Both the position numbers and the translations under genes were made by a program. The notes under the pieces are model-generated. The model was given only the letters and a program-made list of their open reading frames with translations, was not told the origin of the DNA and searched no databases. DNA of 64,000 bases from Erodium maritimum. Its lineage: Eukaryota > Streptophyta > Magnoliopsida > Geraniales > Geraniaceae. Each line of letters opens with the position of its first letter. Position 1 is the first letter of the stretch. The stretch is taken from NCBI GenBank assembly GCA_963921825.1, contig OY997596.1, forward strand, positions 59,470,754 through 59,534,753, in the 5' to 3' direction. Positions 31,790 to 44,362 of this stretch are shown in pieces.

Positions 31790-32460
31790 GTAGAGGAAGG
31801 CACGGCCTATGTTCTATGACGACGATTGGACGAGGCCGATAGTTACAACTCAACCCCACCCACTTCAATTCCCACTGATGATGTTGGAAGAACTGTCTAG
31901 TAGCATGGGTGGAAAATTCTCACGGAGAGACCATGGCAACTTCCCAACAATCATGTTGAAAGTCGTTGAAAGTCAAGACATGTGGATATGACATGCATTT
32001 TTCGGTGTTGTGGGATCGAACAACGACATCAATGTGCTCAATCAGTCAACGTTGTTCGCCAAAATCATGGAAGAGTTTGCCTCACCGGTAACGTACATCG
32101 TCAACGAGAACTTCTTATTTATTAACTGATGGTATATATATGTCGCATGCTGCCTTTGTGAAAACAATAGCGAGTCATTAACTTACGAAATATTCTGTTT
32201 GCCAAACATTAAGAGTCGGCTTAAAAAGATATAGAACGAGCATTTATGGTCTTTCAAACTCGTTTTCACATTATCACTCACATAAGCTGAATGCGAGATA
32301 AAGAGTCACTCGCCCTGATCATGAATGCTTGTATTATCCTTCACAACATGATAGTGGAGAATAACTGCATACATACATTCAAAGCAATTATTGACCCAGT
32401 GGACATTGAAGAGTCGTTTCAACAGCGGTGTGGCAAACCGAGTTTCAACAGCGGCTGAAT

Positions 32461-33056
32461 TTTAATTTAGTCGCTAACGAATCTAAACCCGCTTTTGTGC
32501 AAACGGTGACCATAATTTACAAATTTATAGTCATTAAGATGATATTGTTCTAAAACATTTATCTAATGTCTTTGATCACAAAAAAAAAAATTGATTTCTA
32601 TTTTGAATCGAAAAAACGAACAAAAACTCAATTTAACAAAAAAATAATAATTATTCAATCAGATGACAAGAATCTCTAATGGATCTCTAATAAAAAAATA
32701 GTAGATTTTAATTTAAAGACTCCTTTACACAATTCAATTGTTATAAATGTAAACCCCTGATTAAAAATCCAACTATAACATACTCGTAGTACCCATATCA
32801 ACATATAAAAAAATATACAAAGTACTCGTTAAGTTCATGCAATCAGTGTCGGCTGAGGCCATTTTCTATTTATATTCCCATAATAGAAAATGAAATAAAA
32901 AGCAGATAGAGGAAATAAACGTTCATCAATGAGTCAATAGGTGTGTGGTTCTTGTGCTGATAAAGATCTCTGACAAATGTGTTATGTGTTAATTTTTGTT
33001 AGCATATCGGAATGGGTTCCGACCAGTCCATATGGATCCCTGTTCGTATGTTGGGA
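32461..33056. other. AT-rich spacer
   Basis: I see nothing coding and no clear element. Confidence 0.4.
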
Positions 33057-33061
33057 GTTTT

Positions 33062-35744
33062 TGTCACGCCTCAAATTCGGTTTTGACCGAATTCGAGACG
33101 CGACTAAAGATTTACAGTAAAACAAAACGAATAAAAAAATAAATAAAGTTCCAAAATGATGTAAAACTTGCAAACGATAAAGAGTCACAGCTCAACTAGT
33201 AAAATACACAGTCCAACAAAACGAAAAAGGTGTACGTCTCTAAACCTAGCTAAACCCTCAGCAGCTCCCAAGCTCCGAGAGTCCGGCTAGTACTGCTCCC
33301 GCTCAACACCTGAAACATCACAACGACATGAGGGATGAGCTTACGCTCAGTAGGAAAAGTAAAAGAACTCCAAACAAACCTTTTAATCTCACGGTAAATT
33401 GGTAATTAGGGTAAACTAGGAAGAAGACCCAACAAGTTGTCTCTAAGCAAAACACTTACCAGCCCAACCACACAGTATAAATCCTCTTGTAATACACACA
33501 GACAAACCAGAGAGAAAGGCACACAGCAAAACACACATAGAGTCCATAGGACGACACACAGTAAATAACGGGGAAAGGTCCGGACGAAACGCACACAGAT
33601 GTCGTAAATTGCGGGAGTCAACTCCATCGATTTGCACACAGCTGATTATATCGGCCGGAACACACATCGTCAATCACGATATCTTCCTCCTCACACAGAC
33701 GAAGGGCACTACTCTCATATGTACCGAACTGGAACTCCACCGATTTGCACACAGCCGCTTATATCGCACCGGAACACACATCGTCAGTCACGATATCTTC
33801 CTCCTCACACAGATGAAGGGATCTTCTCAACGTGAATATAAAACCGACACACTCCTCGATCAATCCCATCCCGGATTATGAGTCATCTGATCACGCCATC
33901 CTTGGCCTTGATATGGTTATCCACCCAGCTACATCGTCTCGTAAACACAACAGGATTTAGCACACAGCACAACATTTGATGGTCTCAAATACAGCCGAAC
34001 TATCTTAGCATACACCCGGTCTATCACTCACCCGGTCATTTCATAATTAAGGGTTCACATAGTCACACATGGCACACTTGCCCACACAACCACATCATGC
34101 AACATCATTGATAATTCTATTTAGACATTTACACAACGGTTATAATATTATTTAGATTCTCACACAGCCATTATGACGTTATTTAGACTCCCACCCAATG
34201 AGTAAACACACGGCACGCAACTCTAGGACCTAGACACGGCCCGTCTATCAGCACAGCAATTTCCCAGAAAGTACAAGCAAATCAAACGGATATCAAACAA
34301 GTTCGCTCCGAGTATTATCAAGACTCGTCCAATTAAACTAATAATATAACAGTTTTACCTATGTGTCACTAAGACGTTCCAGTTATTAATAACCCTAGTC
34401 ATGCATACAAGTTCGTTCCGGTTATTAATAACCCTAGTCATGCATACTAGTTTACTAGTCCATAATTAAGGAGGGGTCGATACTTTCCCTACCTCAAGAT
34501 GATGACAAGGCGGCGTCTTCTAGCTGCGGACGACCTGGCCAATACCGTCTTCCAAGGCGAAGTCCCCGAAATCCAAGTATGGGTTTAAACAATTAACTAC
34601 CCAAATCAGATATCGATTTCAAGGTTCTCGGAAGTCCAAACGTCTTTAACGTAACCTGATTTTAATTCAAATAATTATTAAATTAATTAATACTTTCTGC
34701 CGACCTGGGTCCGGCCCAACCCGGGTCCAAACTCGGTCAGAACCCGGATCCGAACCGACCCGACCCGTGTCCGACCCATACCCGGATCCGATTCAAGTCC
34801 GGACTCGAACCCAGAGTCAGTCTGGGCTGAGGCCCGAACCAGATCTGGGCACGAGGCCCAAACCCATTTCAGACAAGAGCCCAAACGAGTCCCAGGCCCG
34901 AGCCCTAGTGCTAGAACTCGGTCGGTCTGAGTTGGGAACGCCGACGGCCGAGGCTAGGGTTCCGGCAGACTCCGGCGACGGCGTCGGTTGTGGTGACGGT
35001 TTTGACGACGGTGGGGCACTAGTAGCTCGGGAACTCGAAGATGAAGAAGGTTGGGGCGAGACCGAACCCTCCCGGCCAGATCTGACGGCCATCAGGCTCG
35101 CCGGAGACGTGAGTCGCAGATCTGGAACTCGGAGAGTTCCGGCGACGCTCTCTGACCTTGCCCGACCCCAAACGAGCCCAGGGCTCTCGATTCTCAGCGA
35201 GAAGAAGGGGGAAGAGGTAGATCTGGTGAGGTACGACTCACCGTTGACGGCTTTGCCTGATTCCGGCACGGGCGGTGCTCGATTTTGACGGTGAGGGTTT
35301 GGGTTCGAGGGTGAGAGAGAGAGACGCGATTTCTGGTGGGGTTTCGACGGGAGGGAAAAGGAAAGAGGGAGAGAAAGGGGGTGAAGAGATGCGGGACAGG
35401 TGCGAAGCTGGTCGGAGGAGTGAGGACAGTGGACGGCGACGGTGGAGGGTCTCTGGTTCGCGAAGGAGACGTGCGAAGGAGACGTCTTGATTTGCGTGCG
35501 TGCAACTGAGAGGAAAAGGGGCGGGGCGTGATGCGCTTTTGTGCGTAGGGTTTGGGTCAGCGTGGGCTTGGGCTTGATTTCGTGCGGTTTGGGCCCAGTT
35601 CGCGTCTGACCGGCCCAAACTAGCCCATACCCTACCCTTTTTTTCTTTTTTCTTTTTTTCTTTTCCAAACAGCATGTTGCAAAAACAAACCCCCAAGTTT
35701 CAGTTTGCAACTCACAACCGTTTTAAAACGAAGTGGGTTTTACA
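33062..35744. mobile_element. Probable solo LTR of a Gypsy-type retrotransposon, 2.68 kb
   Basis: It starts TGTCACGCCTCAAATTCGG and ends GGGTTTTACA, so the ends are TG...CA with complementary TGT/ACA. The flanking GTTTT at 33057-33061 and 35745-35749 is a 5-bp target duplication. The inside holds tandem copies with a period of about 114 bp (33628-33850), a duplicated taaccctagtcatgcatac (about 34390-34445) and GC-rich spurious ORFs. There are no gag-pol genes or partner LTR in the window. The TGTCACGCC end suggests the element points to the minus strand. The class assignment rests on end structure only. Confidence 0.5.
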
Positions 35745-35749
35745 GTTTT

Positions 35750-36944
35750 AACGCAACGGGCGACAGATCAAAGCGCTGAATAACCTAAGGGTTAGTAAGG
35801 TCCTTCTAAGGACATTCCATTCCTAGATGACCTATACATTGACAGTGAAAGCAAAATTCTGGGAGTCGCATGTATTGGAGCCGAGCTCATATTGGTATCC
35901 GATGGCCTGGGACGAGGACTAGGATTGTCGCCTGAGCGGTGTTGCGAGATCCTTCCAGAAACGCACACTCAGGATACCGCCCCAAGCAAGGCGTGCTCGG
36001 TTTGTAATAACATCCACAAATCCACTCTAGGCTTCCCCCACTTGGAAGCCCATCTCAGTTGTAAGTTAGTCCCTAAGGAGATTGGAAGGGGAGATCAGAA
36101 GGGCCCTCATCTATATCTTTGAGAATGGTAGGGTGGCCGTGTTGATACATGGTCAAAGATCCTTCAAAATCAAAGGCGCATATCGGAAGGTTCAGAGTTC
36201 TCCTCTTCGGATTATGTTCTTTTCCATTTAAAAGATGAAGTAGAATCCAAAGATTTCCCCGTCTGATATCGTTGATGACTAGACTATTATGGTGTCAGAC
36301 TTTCACCATCAGTTCCTTTACAAGCTAAGCGAAACCATAAAACTATATCAGTTGAATTAGTTGAGCCCATTTTTTTAAGTGTTACATCTTGAGTTTGATT
36401 TACGCTATTAATCTTTTTTGTTTAGTACTAATCTTTTTTACAGAATTCTACGTTCCTTTTACTTTAGTAGAAATGTTTATGTTTTTTTATATATTTAATG
36501 TTTGATATTATTAATATTTTTTTATAATATAATATAAAATTTTATAATATATTTAATAAAAAAATCGATTAATTCCCTCCTAATATCTAAGATTTCTTTC
36601 CGCTCAACTAATATCTAACGTTTTTTTACCATCTTAGGAACCACGGTATCATTTTTTTTCAATTATCCATTTTCCTTAATTCCAAAATAATTTTTTTATC
36701 CTGACCTGATATAGAAGCTGAAAAATAAAACAAAAAATTTGATTATGTTCTAAAATAAGTGGCATTGTATTAAGCTATATTAAGCTAAAACGACGACATT
36801 CACTATAATATAAATAGTGAGACAACGACAAGCAAAGCAAAACTAGTACTCGAGCTTTGATTAGACAAATGGAAACAAACAAAAGCAAAAACTGACCTTT
36901 CTGTATCCCTTCACATGGTGCTGCTGTCCTTTACCTAGCCTTTA
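35750..36944. other. Unassigned spacer
   Basis: Bases 35760-36250 are somewhat richer in GC and look like a decayed coding fragment, but I recognise no domain. The remainder is AT-rich. Confidence 0.35.
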
Positions 36945-36953
36945 TTATAACAA

Positions 36954-37397
36954 AGGTAAACTACAAATACCTATTTCAAACTTGTAGCGCTTAACTGATA
37001 TCTACTTTAAAGTTTTTTTTTAACTGATACCTATTCAGATGTTTAGTTATTTAACTGATACCTATCATAAATTTTTTTTTTAATCGATACCTACTCAGAT
37101 GTTTAGCTAAAATGACGAAAATACCCTCAACTACATTTCAGTAATTATTTAAAAAAATATTTTAAAAATCACTTTTGTTAGGTATATATATGTACTTATT
37201 AAATTATTTCAGTTTTATTTAAAAATCACTTCAGTTTTATTTAAAAAAATCATTGAGGGCATTTTCGTCATTTTAGCTGTCTGCTTGGGCTATCAGTAAA
37301 TAACTAAACATCTGAGTAGGTATCAGTTACAAAAAAAACTTTACGGTAGGTATCAGTTAAACGCTACAAGTTTGGGGAAGGTATTTGTAGTTTACCC
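36954..37397. mobile_element. Mutator-type MITE with exact 9-bp TSD
   Basis: The ends are AGGTAAACTACAAATACC and its complement GGTATTTGTAGTTTACCC. Inner arms repeat ctgatacctactcagatg-type words in inverse order. An exact target duplication TTATAACAA lies at 36945-36953 and 37398-37406. Confidence 0.85.
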
Positions 37398-37439
37398 TTA
37401 TAACAACTTCCCCCACTACTTGAAATTCATAATCAATGA

Positions 37440-38790
37440 AGATATTTAAATGTTGCTTGATCTTTTGAAATGATTGTTTTCTTCATGAAGAATGTGATCG
37501 AATCTGATCTTAATAGTATCGAGGAGAGGAAAAGCTTGTATCAGGGGCCTCTCACGGGTTTGGTCCCTCAAGTCCGAACGTCTCTCATTTCTCTTGACAA
37601 GGCTATATTTCAAGCATCGCCTGATCTTTCTGGGGTCCTCCAACCAACCCCCTCTTTGTGTCCAGCGTCGTAGATGGGACATCCCATAGAGTGTCGGTCG
37701 ATCCACGCATTGAGGATTGACCTACCTCCGAGTAGCTCCCCAATCTCATCCAATGTACCCCATGGGTTAGGTACAGTGTTAAGGGTTACAATTGGTCCCC
37801 TTCCTCGAGATAGGGGGACCATGGGGGCAATGTTCGAGGTCAAAGCCGAGATAACCGGTGGAATGAGTGATTTTACTTTTGCCTCCCAATCTATAGTATA
37901 ATTCTATCGTAGAATAACCGAGGGACTCCTAGCATTTCATGGTTACACTCCCGGACCTCATGCCCAATCCTACCACAATTGAAGCAGAAATTAGACAATT
38001 TGGTGTAAGTTAGGGAGACTCTGACCAGATCCTGGAACTTCAATAACAGAAAACGACGCAGCGGTCGATCCAAGGTCATCTAGAATCGCATCTTGACCGC
38101 CCTCCCCAGCACAAACTTCACTGGTCACATTTTCTCCCAAGGTTGTCCCAATAGTCTCCCAAATAGTCTTTGTCCGAACCAACGGTGGTAAGCCTTTGGC
38201 TTGGACCTAGAGTTACAATCGGTCATATTCGAGAAGCTCGTGCCAGTGGATCAATGTCTCCTAATAACAAGGGATGACCATCAAAACACTATGACTCTTT
38301 CATGCGAACCCAATCTCGGGCCTCCTAAGACTCGAAATAGAATGGAAGCACCGCGGGTTCAACTTCTTTGACACCAATCTTGATGTCGAGCGACTCCACT
38401 CCTTGGTGATAATTCGGAGCGTAAAGTCCTTCCGAGGAGGTTGTGGAGCCAGAGGCTTCGTGACAATGCCGAAGCGTTAACGGACAAGGGTGGCAGGGAC
38501 TACCAAGGTGAAGGCACAACCACCTTCATGTCCTCCTCCTTCGTGATAGAACAGTTCGACAAGCCTTCTTAGAGGATGACCATGAGTGACATCACCAATC
38601 GTGGGGGTTGGGGACGGGGGTAAAATTTCAACGAGCCAATCCGAGACTGCATCGGGAGGACTGGAGCAGCGCAAGTGAGTGTCGGAGGCATCGTGACCGG
38701 GACATACAGTGTCGTCCAACCCCCAATCTTCAAGGACTCAGAGCCGTCCGGAGGAGATGAATTGGGCGTCGACAGAAGCTTGCTTGAAGA
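37440..38790 (-). pseudogene. LINE ORF1 relic (DUF4283 and zinc knuckle)
   Basis: Minus-strand pieces in order from high to low coordinate are as follows. A DUF4283 segment lies around 38240-38100 (GLPPLVRTKTIWETIGTTLG). The end of the domain with a zinc knuckle lies at 38079-37891 (DRPLRRFLLL, then FCFNCGRIGHEVREC, a clean CX2CX4HX4C). A tail with GRGPIVTLNTVPNPWG lies near 37780. Stops and frameshifts interrupt it throughout and no ORF2 follows. It belongs to the same family as the relic in the PIP1 intron ([15 protein letters not shown]). It sits between a MITE and the SABATH gene 3 promoter. Confidence 0.65.
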
Positions 38791-38986
38791 AGAAGTTTGG
38801 GCTATAGTTCTTGCATGACATTTATTCTTCGGTTTGTTCGAAAGAGATGCCGACGGCGGTTTTTCTCAGAGAGAGAACTACACAGTGCAACAATTATTGG
38901 AGGGTTTTTTACTACAGTAAAGATTAAGACTAAGTCTAAATTAGGACTAGAGAGTAGGGCCGGACAATATTTTTATGTCACCGTGT

Positions 38987-38994
38987 TATATATA
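38987..38994 (+). promoter_or_regulatory. TATA box of SABATH gene 3
   Basis: TATATATA lies 86 bp before the ATG at 39080. The conserved leader (catctgtttggttcccgaga) follows. Confidence 0.55.
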
Positions 38995-39079
38995 CACCCT
39001 TGGTTCACAAACTACAAAACATTAAAAAAAAAACATCTGTTTGGTTCCCGAGAAAATATTCAGGAAATCCAAGTTAGCC

Positions 39080-42000
39080 ATGGAGGTGAAGGACGTGGTG
39101 TTCATGAGCAAGGGAGATGGAGAAAACAGCTATCTCCAGAGCTCAATATACACTGTAAGTTACCACTTTCATCATTTTAGAAAGAGAGAAAAAAAAAACT
39201 CAATTTTTTTCAATATATACTCTCATAATCCAAAATCTAACTTGTGCAGCAAAAAGTCGCAGCCATTACTCAACCTGCGATAGAAGAAACGGTGAGGTCT
39301 CTTTTATCCGAGGATTCAGATATCCGCGATAAACGAGTTCTGAACGTGGCTGATTTGGGTTGTGCCGCGGGTCCAAACACCTTCCTTGTGATGCACACCG
39401 TGACGTCAGCTGTGGGGAAGATTTTCCGGGAATTGAATTCCGAAAATACCCCGGAAATCAAGTTCCACATGAACGATCTTGTCGGAAATGACTTCAACAC
39501 CCTCTTCAAGGGCTTGTCGGAATATTTTGAGAGGAATAAGGATGTTTCGGTGCCTTGCTTTGGTGTGGGTGTTCCTGGATCTATCCATGGCCGTCTTTTT
39601 CCGACAAATAGCATGGATTTGATCCATTCCTCGTACACTGTCCATTGGCTCTCTCAGGTGTGTTTTACAAAACCGTAATCATTCATGGGTGTTCTCCGGC
39701 CGGTTAACCAGACCGATGCACTGATTTTCTTTCATAACGGTTTAACCGGTTTTGGGAATTCGACCGAAAAACTTATTTACGTGTGAGTCCCACATCGAAT
39801 GTGTGTGGATAAATTGATCATTTAATATACATTTTGATGTTTCCACTCATCAATTAGAGTTTTGGGGTTGGATAGGGTTTTAATATGATATCAGAGTCTG
39901 ATTAGGGCCCTCCAATACCCGAATGTGTCACGTGCGAGGCCTGCACGTGAGGGGACTGTTAAAGTGTTGTCCTAGTTCGAAAATATGTGGATGAATTGAT
40001 CTTTTTGATATACATCTTGATGCTTCCACCCTTCAGTGAGAGTTTTTGGGTTGGATAGGGCTTTAATATGGTATCAAAGCCTGATTAGAGCTTGTGTTAA
40101 TAAACCTCCCTCTGATACCCGAATGTGACACATGCGAGGCCCGCACGTGAGGGGAGTGTTAAAGTGTTGTCCTACTTCGAAAATAAGTGGATAAATTGAT
40201 TTTTTTTATATACATCTTGATACCTCCACCTATTAATTCGAGTTTTGTGGTTGTGTTGTTGTGCCAGTGCTCAGGTCTGTATTTGATTTTTCGGTTGATT
40301 TTGTGTCGGATCTGGTTGTGTTGCATGTTGGCTTGTAAGGATTAGGTAGCTAGATCCTTTGTCCTCCCTTTTCAGACTTTAAAAAGAGGTAGATTCTGTT
40401 GATAAAAAAAAGCTTCAACAAAAACTAAATATCAAAACAATGAGAAAACACTTTTCAATGACTTTTTTTTATAATACTTTTCAATGACTTTTGAAACAAT
40501 ATTAGTAGGGGTATATTTCACTTATTGAAGTAGTTATAATATATTATGAATAAAAGTATTAGTATACACTATTGTATTAGATAGAATGAGATGATACACT
40601 GTGTAATATTGATGTGTGTTAGTCATTGTCCAACGACACCAATCGATTAGCCAGACCGACAACATTAAATTTTCTTCAGACCGGTTTAAGGAAACTGCCC
40701 ACCCGACAACCACTAAATACTTGTTGTTTACGGGTGAAGAAAAACTAAATACCGAATCAACAAAATAGTTTCCATTGACATTCGAAAGAGTTTGTATAGT
40801 GGTATACTTTTTTTTCATTGAATATAAATTCCTATGGATTGTGAAAAAGTCTACAAATTAGCATAAACCCAAGTTTTATTTGAGTATCATATCAGTGTCC
40901 ATATTGGTATTTCCTTAAAAAGTCTTTCTATATGTAGTTATACGTTGGTATCACTCATTATTGCTAGTGAAAACGACAGTTCAACACATGAACTAGGCTC
41001 ATTTTACGAAAGGATAACGGTAAAATAAAAATATCAATTCACTTATTACGTTAATGTTTATTTTTCATTTACAAAAAACGTGAAGAAGTTTTCTATCTAT
41101 TGTACTTTTTTTTATAATTTTGTTTTAAAATAATAATAAAAAAAATTCATATCTATTTTCTTTTTCTTTTAACTATTTTGTATTGTGCGAAGAAAAAAAA
41201 ATGAAGAGATTAAAAATAAAAATACACTGAAAGACAAGTTCATAATTTTTGTTTGTAATGATCAAAGAAGAGTACTATAAATTGTGAAAAATGAATACCT
41301 TTTACAAATCACAACCTTATACTTCAAGATGTAATACCTTATTGTCCCGAATTAACATTGAACTATATCGTCCGTTTAGATTAACACGACATTCGTGCCA
41401 GCGTTTAATGAAACTCGGTTATTCAGATAATAAAGTGTTACACTTTGGTAATTTACACGGTGAAACGTTGTATAAAATTCAGGATAACGTTTTATAAAAC
41501 GTGTTTATTTTTTTTTTGCATAGGTACCCAAATTCTCAGAACCTAATAAAGGGAAGATATACATATCAAAGACAAGTCCTCCAACGGTAAGGGAAGCCTA
41601 TCTTGCCCAATTTGGAGACGACTTCACTTCGTTTCTCAAGTGTCGCGCACTGGAAATGGTGCCTAACGGTCGAGTTATCTTCGTACTCCATGGAAGAAGC
41701 AGCCCCGATCATACGACATTGCAAAGCTGCTTCGTGTTCGAGGCATTAGCCAACGCCATTGCCCTAATGGTTTCTCAGGTAAATCACCATATTCAACCAT
41801 GAATTTGCTGTTATTGCTTTTATGGTTGAAGTCTAAGAGTGGGTCTTCACAATTATATGGTTTGAGATTTTAAATAAGTGTTATTTACCTTTAGTTACCC
41901 TTTTGTATTGTTAACACTCTTTTAGTACCCTGATGTATTGGTAACGCTCTGGACAAAATTTGGGTCATGTTTATGCCATTTTGATGATCTGTGACCAATT

Positions 42001-43465
42001 CATAAGGAGTATTAAATGTCATGTTACCAATACATAAGGGGTATTAAATGATATGCAACCATTTCATAAAAGATACTAAATGTATGTTACCAAAACGTAA
42101 GGACTGTTATTGAACGTTATAAAACTTTGGGGTACTAAAGGCATGTTACCAATTCAAAGGGGTACAAAAGGTAATTAACCCATTAAATAAAGATAATTCG
42201 GTGCTCGTTTGTAGAATTCTCTAACTATCGTGTTTGGCGTCCATCTCAATTGAAAAATATGGCTTATAAAGGTCTAATCGTTAATATTTTGACGATAGAA
42301 ATCTGAGAGGGGTTTTTAACAATTATATAGATTAGTGTTTTAACTAGGGAAAATTTCACTTTAATACCTTGTCAAACATTTAATTTTACTTTGATACCCT
42401 GGCATAAATTTTTTTGCACTTTCATACCCAAACCAAACATTGAATTTATAAAAAAAAACTGATTTTATTTTAAAAATAGTGAAATGTTCAGTTTAACACC
42501 CTAACAATGAAGGGTATTATCGTCATTTCACTTATTTTCAAATTCTGAACCAATGGTATGAGTTTGAAAATTTGAGTAATAGTTAGAGGTATTATGGTCT
42601 TTTTACCCGGTTGGGTACCAAAGTGAAATTAAATGTTTGGTTTGGGTATGAAAGTGCAAAAAATTTATGTCAGGGTATCAAAGTGAAATTAAATGTTTGG
42701 CATGGTATTAAAGTGAAAATTTTCCTTTTAACTAAGCATAATTTGATGCTTGTTTTTAAAATCTCAAACTCATAGTTGAAAACACGGTTTAAGTATATTA
42801 TCACACGTGTTGTCACTGATAAACTTGTTTTCGGGTTTGGGTAAGAGCTAATAAGATGCTTTTTAAGGACAATGTGATTGATAAAGTGAGAACAAATATT
42901 TTTGGAGTTATGATATTGAACTATCATCGGTGATGTAATAACTATGATATTATATTAAAAGATCAACTTAACAATAAACACAAGCTCATAATTGAAGGCC
43001 CGATTTTAATTTCTTTTTTAATTTCTTAGTGTAACACACTAACCTGTTAGCAAATTGAGTTGTTAAAAATCATACTAATTTTATGTGTTTCACTTCTCAC
43101 ATAAGGGATTGGTTGAGGAAGAGAAATTGGATTCTTTCAATGTCCCACACTACACCGCATCAAAAGAAGAAGTTCGAGGTGTGATCGACTTTGAAGGATC
43201 GTTCATCATAGAACGTCTAGAGATATTTGAAATCGACCGTAAAGAAGTGGGATCCCACGAGCCCGAGGATCGGGATGCCATGGTAGACGTTGTTTCGAGG
43301 GACATTAGGGGGTTCACAGAATCAATGATTTCACACCATTTCGGAGAGAATATAGTGGATCAATTGTATGAGAAGTTCATCAAGATTGTATTGATGAATT
43401 GTTTATCAGAAGAACAAGGTATAACAGAAAGCATACTTGTTACCTTGAGGAGGAACAATACATAG
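39080..43465 (+). CDS. SABATH methyltransferase, array gene 3
   Basis: Four exons: 39080-39154, 39250-39657, 41524-41778 and 43106-43465. All are phase 0, giving 365 aa. Motifs are [61 protein letters not shown] and [19 protein letters not shown]. The C-terminus is RRNNT, where genes 1 and 2 end in KKNMRS. The exon 3 loop is [19 protein letters not shown]. The first 187 bp of exon 3 are identical to gene 4. Intron 2 (39658-41523) holds a three-LTR TRIM array. Intron 3 (41779-43105) holds two Mutator-type MITEs with 9-bp duplications. The 3' flank (43600-43880) is duplicated after genes 4 and 5. Predicted functional, substrate unknown. Confidence 0.88.
39781..40252 (+). mobile_element. TRIM array with three LTRs and two internal segments
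   Basis: LTRs lie at 39781-39895 (5' end worn), 39957-40068 and 40157-40252 (3' truncated). Two internal segments start with primer-binding-site-like tgatatcagag and tggtatcaaagc and end with gtgaggggac/gtgaggggag. The LTR-internal-LTR-internal-LTR order is what unequal recombination between two TRIM copies would leave. Confidence 0.75.
40253..40412 (+). mobile_element. LINE/SINE-like 3' tail
   Basis: A T/G-rich segment interrupts the third TRIM LTR and ends cagattctgttgataaaaaaaa-like (gattctgttgataaaaaaaa), the typical end of a 5'-truncated plant LINE or SINE. No target duplication was found. Confidence 0.4.
41878..42181. mobile_element. Mutator-type MITE in intron 3 of SABATH gene 3 (first)
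   Basis: The ends gtgttatttacctttagt and ggtaattaaccc are inverted and imperfect. The 9-bp target duplication (t/a)ttaaataa lies at 41869-41877 and 42182-42190. The same intron in gene 4 reads straight through (gattttaagtaaagataatt), showing the empty site. Confidence 0.75.
42347..42725. mobile_element. Mutator-type MITE in intron 3 of SABATH gene 3 (second)
   Basis: The left end GGGAAAATTTCACTTTAATA and right end TATTAAAGTGAAAATTTTCC are inverted. Inner arms repeat ggtatgaaagtgcaaaa-type words. An exact 9-bp target duplication TTTTAACTA lies at 42338-42346 and 42726-42734. The paralogous introns of genes 4 and 5 lack it. Confidence 0.88.
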
Positions 43466-44200
43466 AGCTCGAAAATCGGGTTTGTAATACAATCTAAGAA
43501 GTTATTCGGGTTTTCTGAATTTGTTTATCTAATGGTCCATGATATTGTGGAGGTTTTTATTATAAAACATATTAAGAGTTCTATGTATTTATAATTCATG
43601 TTATTAATAAATTGGAGCTGGTGGGAGGCCGTCCTACGGCTTCCTTTTAGATGACATTCTTTACTTGACCGCCTGGAATTGAAATAGGGATGATATACTC
43701 CTCGAGCTAGCGGGAGGCGACTAACGTTTTTTGCAATCTCGCTGGTTGAAGCCTTAAAGCGGATTAAGCGTCATTGGATACCAAGAACGAACTCGTATTT
43801 TAGGAAAATTCACATGACTATACTTAGTTGTCCACCTTTTTCACGCTCATACACCTAACTAACAAAGTTTTCGAACAAATTTCCTAACTATTTTTTATTT
43901 TCACCATTTACATTCCGTTAATCTAAGAGCCATTAGACTCGCGAGATCTAAAGGACCATATGTTGCAAACGTGCGGTGGAAATTTTGTAAATAACGTGAA
44001 TTTTTTGACCGCTCACAACGTCTGTTGACCACGCCTGTCGCGCACAAAGATACAGACACATGTATGTAAGATAGCAAAAATTGTGTATATAAAGTACCAA
44101 CACTTATGTATGTAAGGTATCAACACTTTTTTATATGTAAGGTATCGGTTATTAGCATGTAAGTACCAACACTTTATTATGTAAGGTATCATCATGAGTG
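43466..44200. other. 3' flank of SABATH gene 3 and repeat-rich spacer
   Basis: 43600-43880 is a segment (gagctggtgggaggcc, aagccttaaagcggattaag) also present downstream of gene 4 (54545-54790) and gene 5 (60905-61125). It therefore belongs to the duplicated unit. 44050-44200 holds several copies of a short word, tatgtaaggtatcaacactt and variants. There is no gene. Confidence 0.55.
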
Positions 44201-44212
44201 CGCTACAGTCGT

Positions 44213-44336
44213 GGGCCATAGCAGGACTGAACATCTGCATATGGACCGGAGACCACAGGGTGGAGGTGATAAATGGGCCATAGCAGGACTGAACATCTGC
44301 ATATGGACCGGAGACCACAGGATGGAGGTGACAAAT
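44213..44336. repeat. 62-bp tandem repeat, two copies
   Basis: A unit beginning gggccatagcaggactgaac occurs at 44213 and 44275, almost identical. It derives from TRIM internal sequence. The same duplicated unit recurs at about 44958-45081, and single copies occur near 2030 and 47980. Confidence 0.8.
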
Positions 44337-44362
44337 GGGTCGTGGGCCGAACCAGCTCTTAT

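Larger units (their letters stand above)
30560..32460 (+). pseudogene. Decayed PIF/Harbinger element carrying both ORFs
   Basis: The sub-terminal block at 30575-30640 (gtggtttgcggttcgcgatt) matches the copy at 22.5 kb. A Myb/SANT-like ORF (31346-31789) is followed by transposase remnants from about 31905: RRDHGNFPTIMLKVVE, then a stop, then GSNNDINVLNQSTLFA, and at about 32230 KDIERAF with the catalytic Glu. Stops, frameshifts and a missing N-terminal third make the transposase dead. Neither terminus is securely placed. Confidence 0.7.

Noticed and set aside
34767-35710. Long overlapping ORFs on both strands (up to ~297 aa)
   Set aside because: They lie in the GC-rich part of the probable solo LTR, are low complexity (Pro/Ser or Arg/Gly) and match no domain.
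37674-37901. Plus-strand ORF with RVTIGPLPR, similar to the minus-strand ORF at 63033-63218
   Set aside because: Both are antisense shadows of LINE ORF1 relics whose DUF4283 and zinc-knuckle residues read on the other strand.
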